A DNA stretch of 64,000 bases from Exobasidium rhododendri. Its lineage: Eukaryota > Basidiomycota > Exobasidiomycetes > Exobasidiales > Exobasidiaceae. Shown one piece after another: positions 62,735 through 64,000 of the stretch. The notes beneath the pieces are model-generated. The model saw only the letters and a program-made list of their open reading frames with translations. It did no database searches and was not told where the DNA came from. Made by a program: the position numbers and the translations under genes. Numbering within the stretch: position 1 is the stretch's first letter; each line of letters begins with the position of its first letter. The stretch spans positions 3,410,001 through 3,474,000 of the forward strand of contig CP110630.1 in assembly GCA_026210745.1 (NCBI GenBank). Reading direction: 5' to 3'.

Positions 62735-64000
62735 TCAAAGTGAAGCATCCTCTACCTTAACTTTAGACTGCGGTGATTCTTCCGTCGAGGCAGCGGATGC
62801 TGTCGACTGTGTTCCTCTTTCCCGAATCAGCTTTCGAAGGACTCCACTTGCTTCTCTGCCCAATTCCCACCTTGAACCCCTGCATATCTTCTCAATCAAC
62901 TCTAAGACTGCCGTACTGTATTGGTGAGGAGGTTCAAAAGCTTCTTCATCTTCTGGGTCCGACTCGATCACTTGATGTAAGTATATACTCGCTTCTCGAT
63001 TGGCCTTCTCAAGCGACCCTGTGTTTCGAGGTACACGCTTCGACAGGGCGGCGTGGCTCCCACTAATCTGTAGCATGGTAGAAGAAGAGGATGAGGATGG
63101 TGGTTGTGGTGGTTGTGCTGCTGCTGCTGCTGCTGCTGTCCCTGTCGCTGTCGCCCCGCTATGGCTGTAAGTAGTGTCGTCATCCCCGCTTCTTGGTCGG
63201 GATAGAGGATCTCTTTGTGATTTTGGTGGAAGTAGGGCTTGACTGTATGCCCAAATGACGAGAGCACAAAGGTATTGAACCCATTGATGATGCAACAGAT
63301 CGTCAAAGCCGATATGACTGCTCTGATTATTGTCGCCTTCCGCATCATCCAACAGGGTCATCTTCAAGAAATTAGCAGCTAGCCAGACCGCCAGTCTCGC
63401 ATCTTCTCCTTTTGCCCATTCCTTACAAGACTTTCTTGCCACACTAAACGTATGATGATCAATGAATCTTCCCAGCACGGTCGGTAGGCCAGCGTATATT
63501 TGAATGTCTACCGCGTCGACATGCAATGCGATTTGGGCCCACAAGACGAGACTCTGAGAAGCTCGAAAGATGGACCTTGAAGTCTGCGACGTAGTATTGT
63601 ACCATCCGGCGTCTAATCTACCTTTGCATGAGATGTAGCTCGCTTTGAGTGTATCCTTCCAATTAGAGATGCTCTCACTAGTCTCGGGCGCTGCCAATAG
63701 GGTCTGTTGCTTCCACTGTAAGTCGTAGGAGACGCTCATGAGTCCATGTAGGAGGATGAACTCTTGGAAGCTATCCGTGTTGTTCGCAGCAACCGATGGA
63801 CCATGTTCAGTCGAAAGCGAAGCTTTCAATGCAGAGATGAAAGTAGGGGGTTCTGCTCTCCTCTTGGAGAATTCTTTGAACCAGTCCTGACTGTTCTTTG
63901 CTTCCCAGAACTCCTCGTCACAGGGCAGTTGCAAGTGTATTTGAAAAGAAGAAAGTGCAGGAATATGTCGGAAGATGATAGCGTGCTGACTGTCTAACAA
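62735..64000 (-). CDS. fungal transcription factor regulatory domain protein, 5' truncated by the window edge
   Basis: The frame is open to the right edge; 421 residues of the C-terminal part are visible. It begins in a helical region (HAIIFRHIPALSSFQIHLQL) and contains LPCDEEFWEAKNSQDWFKEF, the Trp-rich block characteristic of the fungal_trans-like domain behind zinc-finger DNA-binding domains, and FILLHGLMSVSYDLQW. Toward the end come an Ala, Pro/Gln and Ser repeat run (about 63080-63150) and KVKVEDASL, a possible sumoylation-type end. The DNA-binding domain would be upstream, outside the window, so its type (C2H2 or Zn2Cys6) and targets cannot be told. Confidence 0.75.
   Translation of the reverse strand: MLDSQHAIIFRHIPALSSFQIHLQLPCDEEFWEAKNSQDWFKEFSKRRAEPPTFISALKASLSTEHGPSVAANNTDSFQEFILLHGLMSVSYDLQWKQQTLLAAPETSESISNWKDTLKASYISCKGRLDAGWYNTTSQTSRSIFRASQSLVLWAQIALHVDAVDIQIYAGLPTVLGRFIDHHTFSVARKSCKEWAKGEDARLAVWLAANFLKMTLLDDAEGDNNQSSHIGFDDLLHHQWVQYLCALVIWAYSQALLPPKSQRDPLSRPRSGDDDTTYSHSGATATGTAAAAAAAQPPQPPSSSSSSTMLQISGSHAALSKRVPRNTGSLEKANREASIYLHQVIESDPEDEEAFEPPHQYSTAVLELIEKICRGSRWELGREASGVLRKLIRERGTQSTASAASTEESPQSKVKVEDASL

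Noticed and set aside
1-64000. CRISPR arrays, bacterial operons, prophage or viral genes
   Set aside because: None were seen. The DNA is eukaryotic with spliceosomal introns, and the only mobile element recognised is the Harbinger transposon.

Overview
The window is nuclear DNA of a fungus, most likely a basidiomycete. The genes are eukaryotic. Coding exons are interrupted by short GT-AG introns (mostly 60-100 nt, donors GTGAGT or GTAAGT, CTNAY-type branch sites). Gene spacing is tight, on both strands. Fungal-specific families are present (NCE101, VPS74, CYB2-type lactate dehydrogenase, a fungal transcription-factor domain), and so is an RNAi-type RNA-dependent RNA polymerase. I cannot name the species. 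All exon joins were worked out by hand from splice signals; every complete multi-exon model keeps its reading frame and totals a whole number of codons.

Left third (1-26 kb). MEX67 (mRNA export, 5' end outside the window), a flavocytochrome b2-type lactate dehydrogenase, SDHC, MOG1 (Ran/nuclear import), RPF1 (60S assembly), NCE101, two intron-containing tRNA-Ala-like genes, MSH6 (mismatch repair), ECO1 (cohesin acetyltransferase), a beta-lactamase/transesterase-like hydrolase, RPN5 (26S proteasome lid), an intronless RNA-dependent RNA polymerase, mitochondrial ribosomal protein mL38 and VPS74. MSH6 and ECO1 are joined by what looks like an ordinary intron, in frame, that would skip the MSH6 stop codon. 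This points to one MSH6-ECO1 fusion protein and is the most unusual thing in the window.

Middle (26-41 kb). SMC1 (cohesin) and a 25-exon MER3/HFM1 meiotic helicase lie on the minus strand. A 3.2 kb PIF/Harbinger DNA transposon follows, with 16-bp terminal inverted repeats and a 3-bp target duplication. It carries an intact DDE transposase and a convergent Myb/SANT gene interrupted by one in-frame TAG.

Right third (41-64 kb). A tandem-BTB plus CAP-Gly-like protein, TRM9 (tRNA wobble methyltransferase), PRI1 (primase), a vacuolar-type amino acid transporter, a 61-aa small protein, an unrecognised 400-aa protein, COG5 (Golgi tethering), cytosolic prolyl-tRNA synthetase with an editing-like N-terminus, a secreted bicovalent-FAD oxidase, a DUF1295 membrane protein and the 3' part of a fungal transcription factor that runs off the right edge.

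Taken together, the window is ordinary housekeeping chromosome with a notable number of genome-maintenance genes (MSH6, ECO1, SMC1, MER3, PRI1). Several of these have ACGCG (MCB-like) motifs near the start codon.
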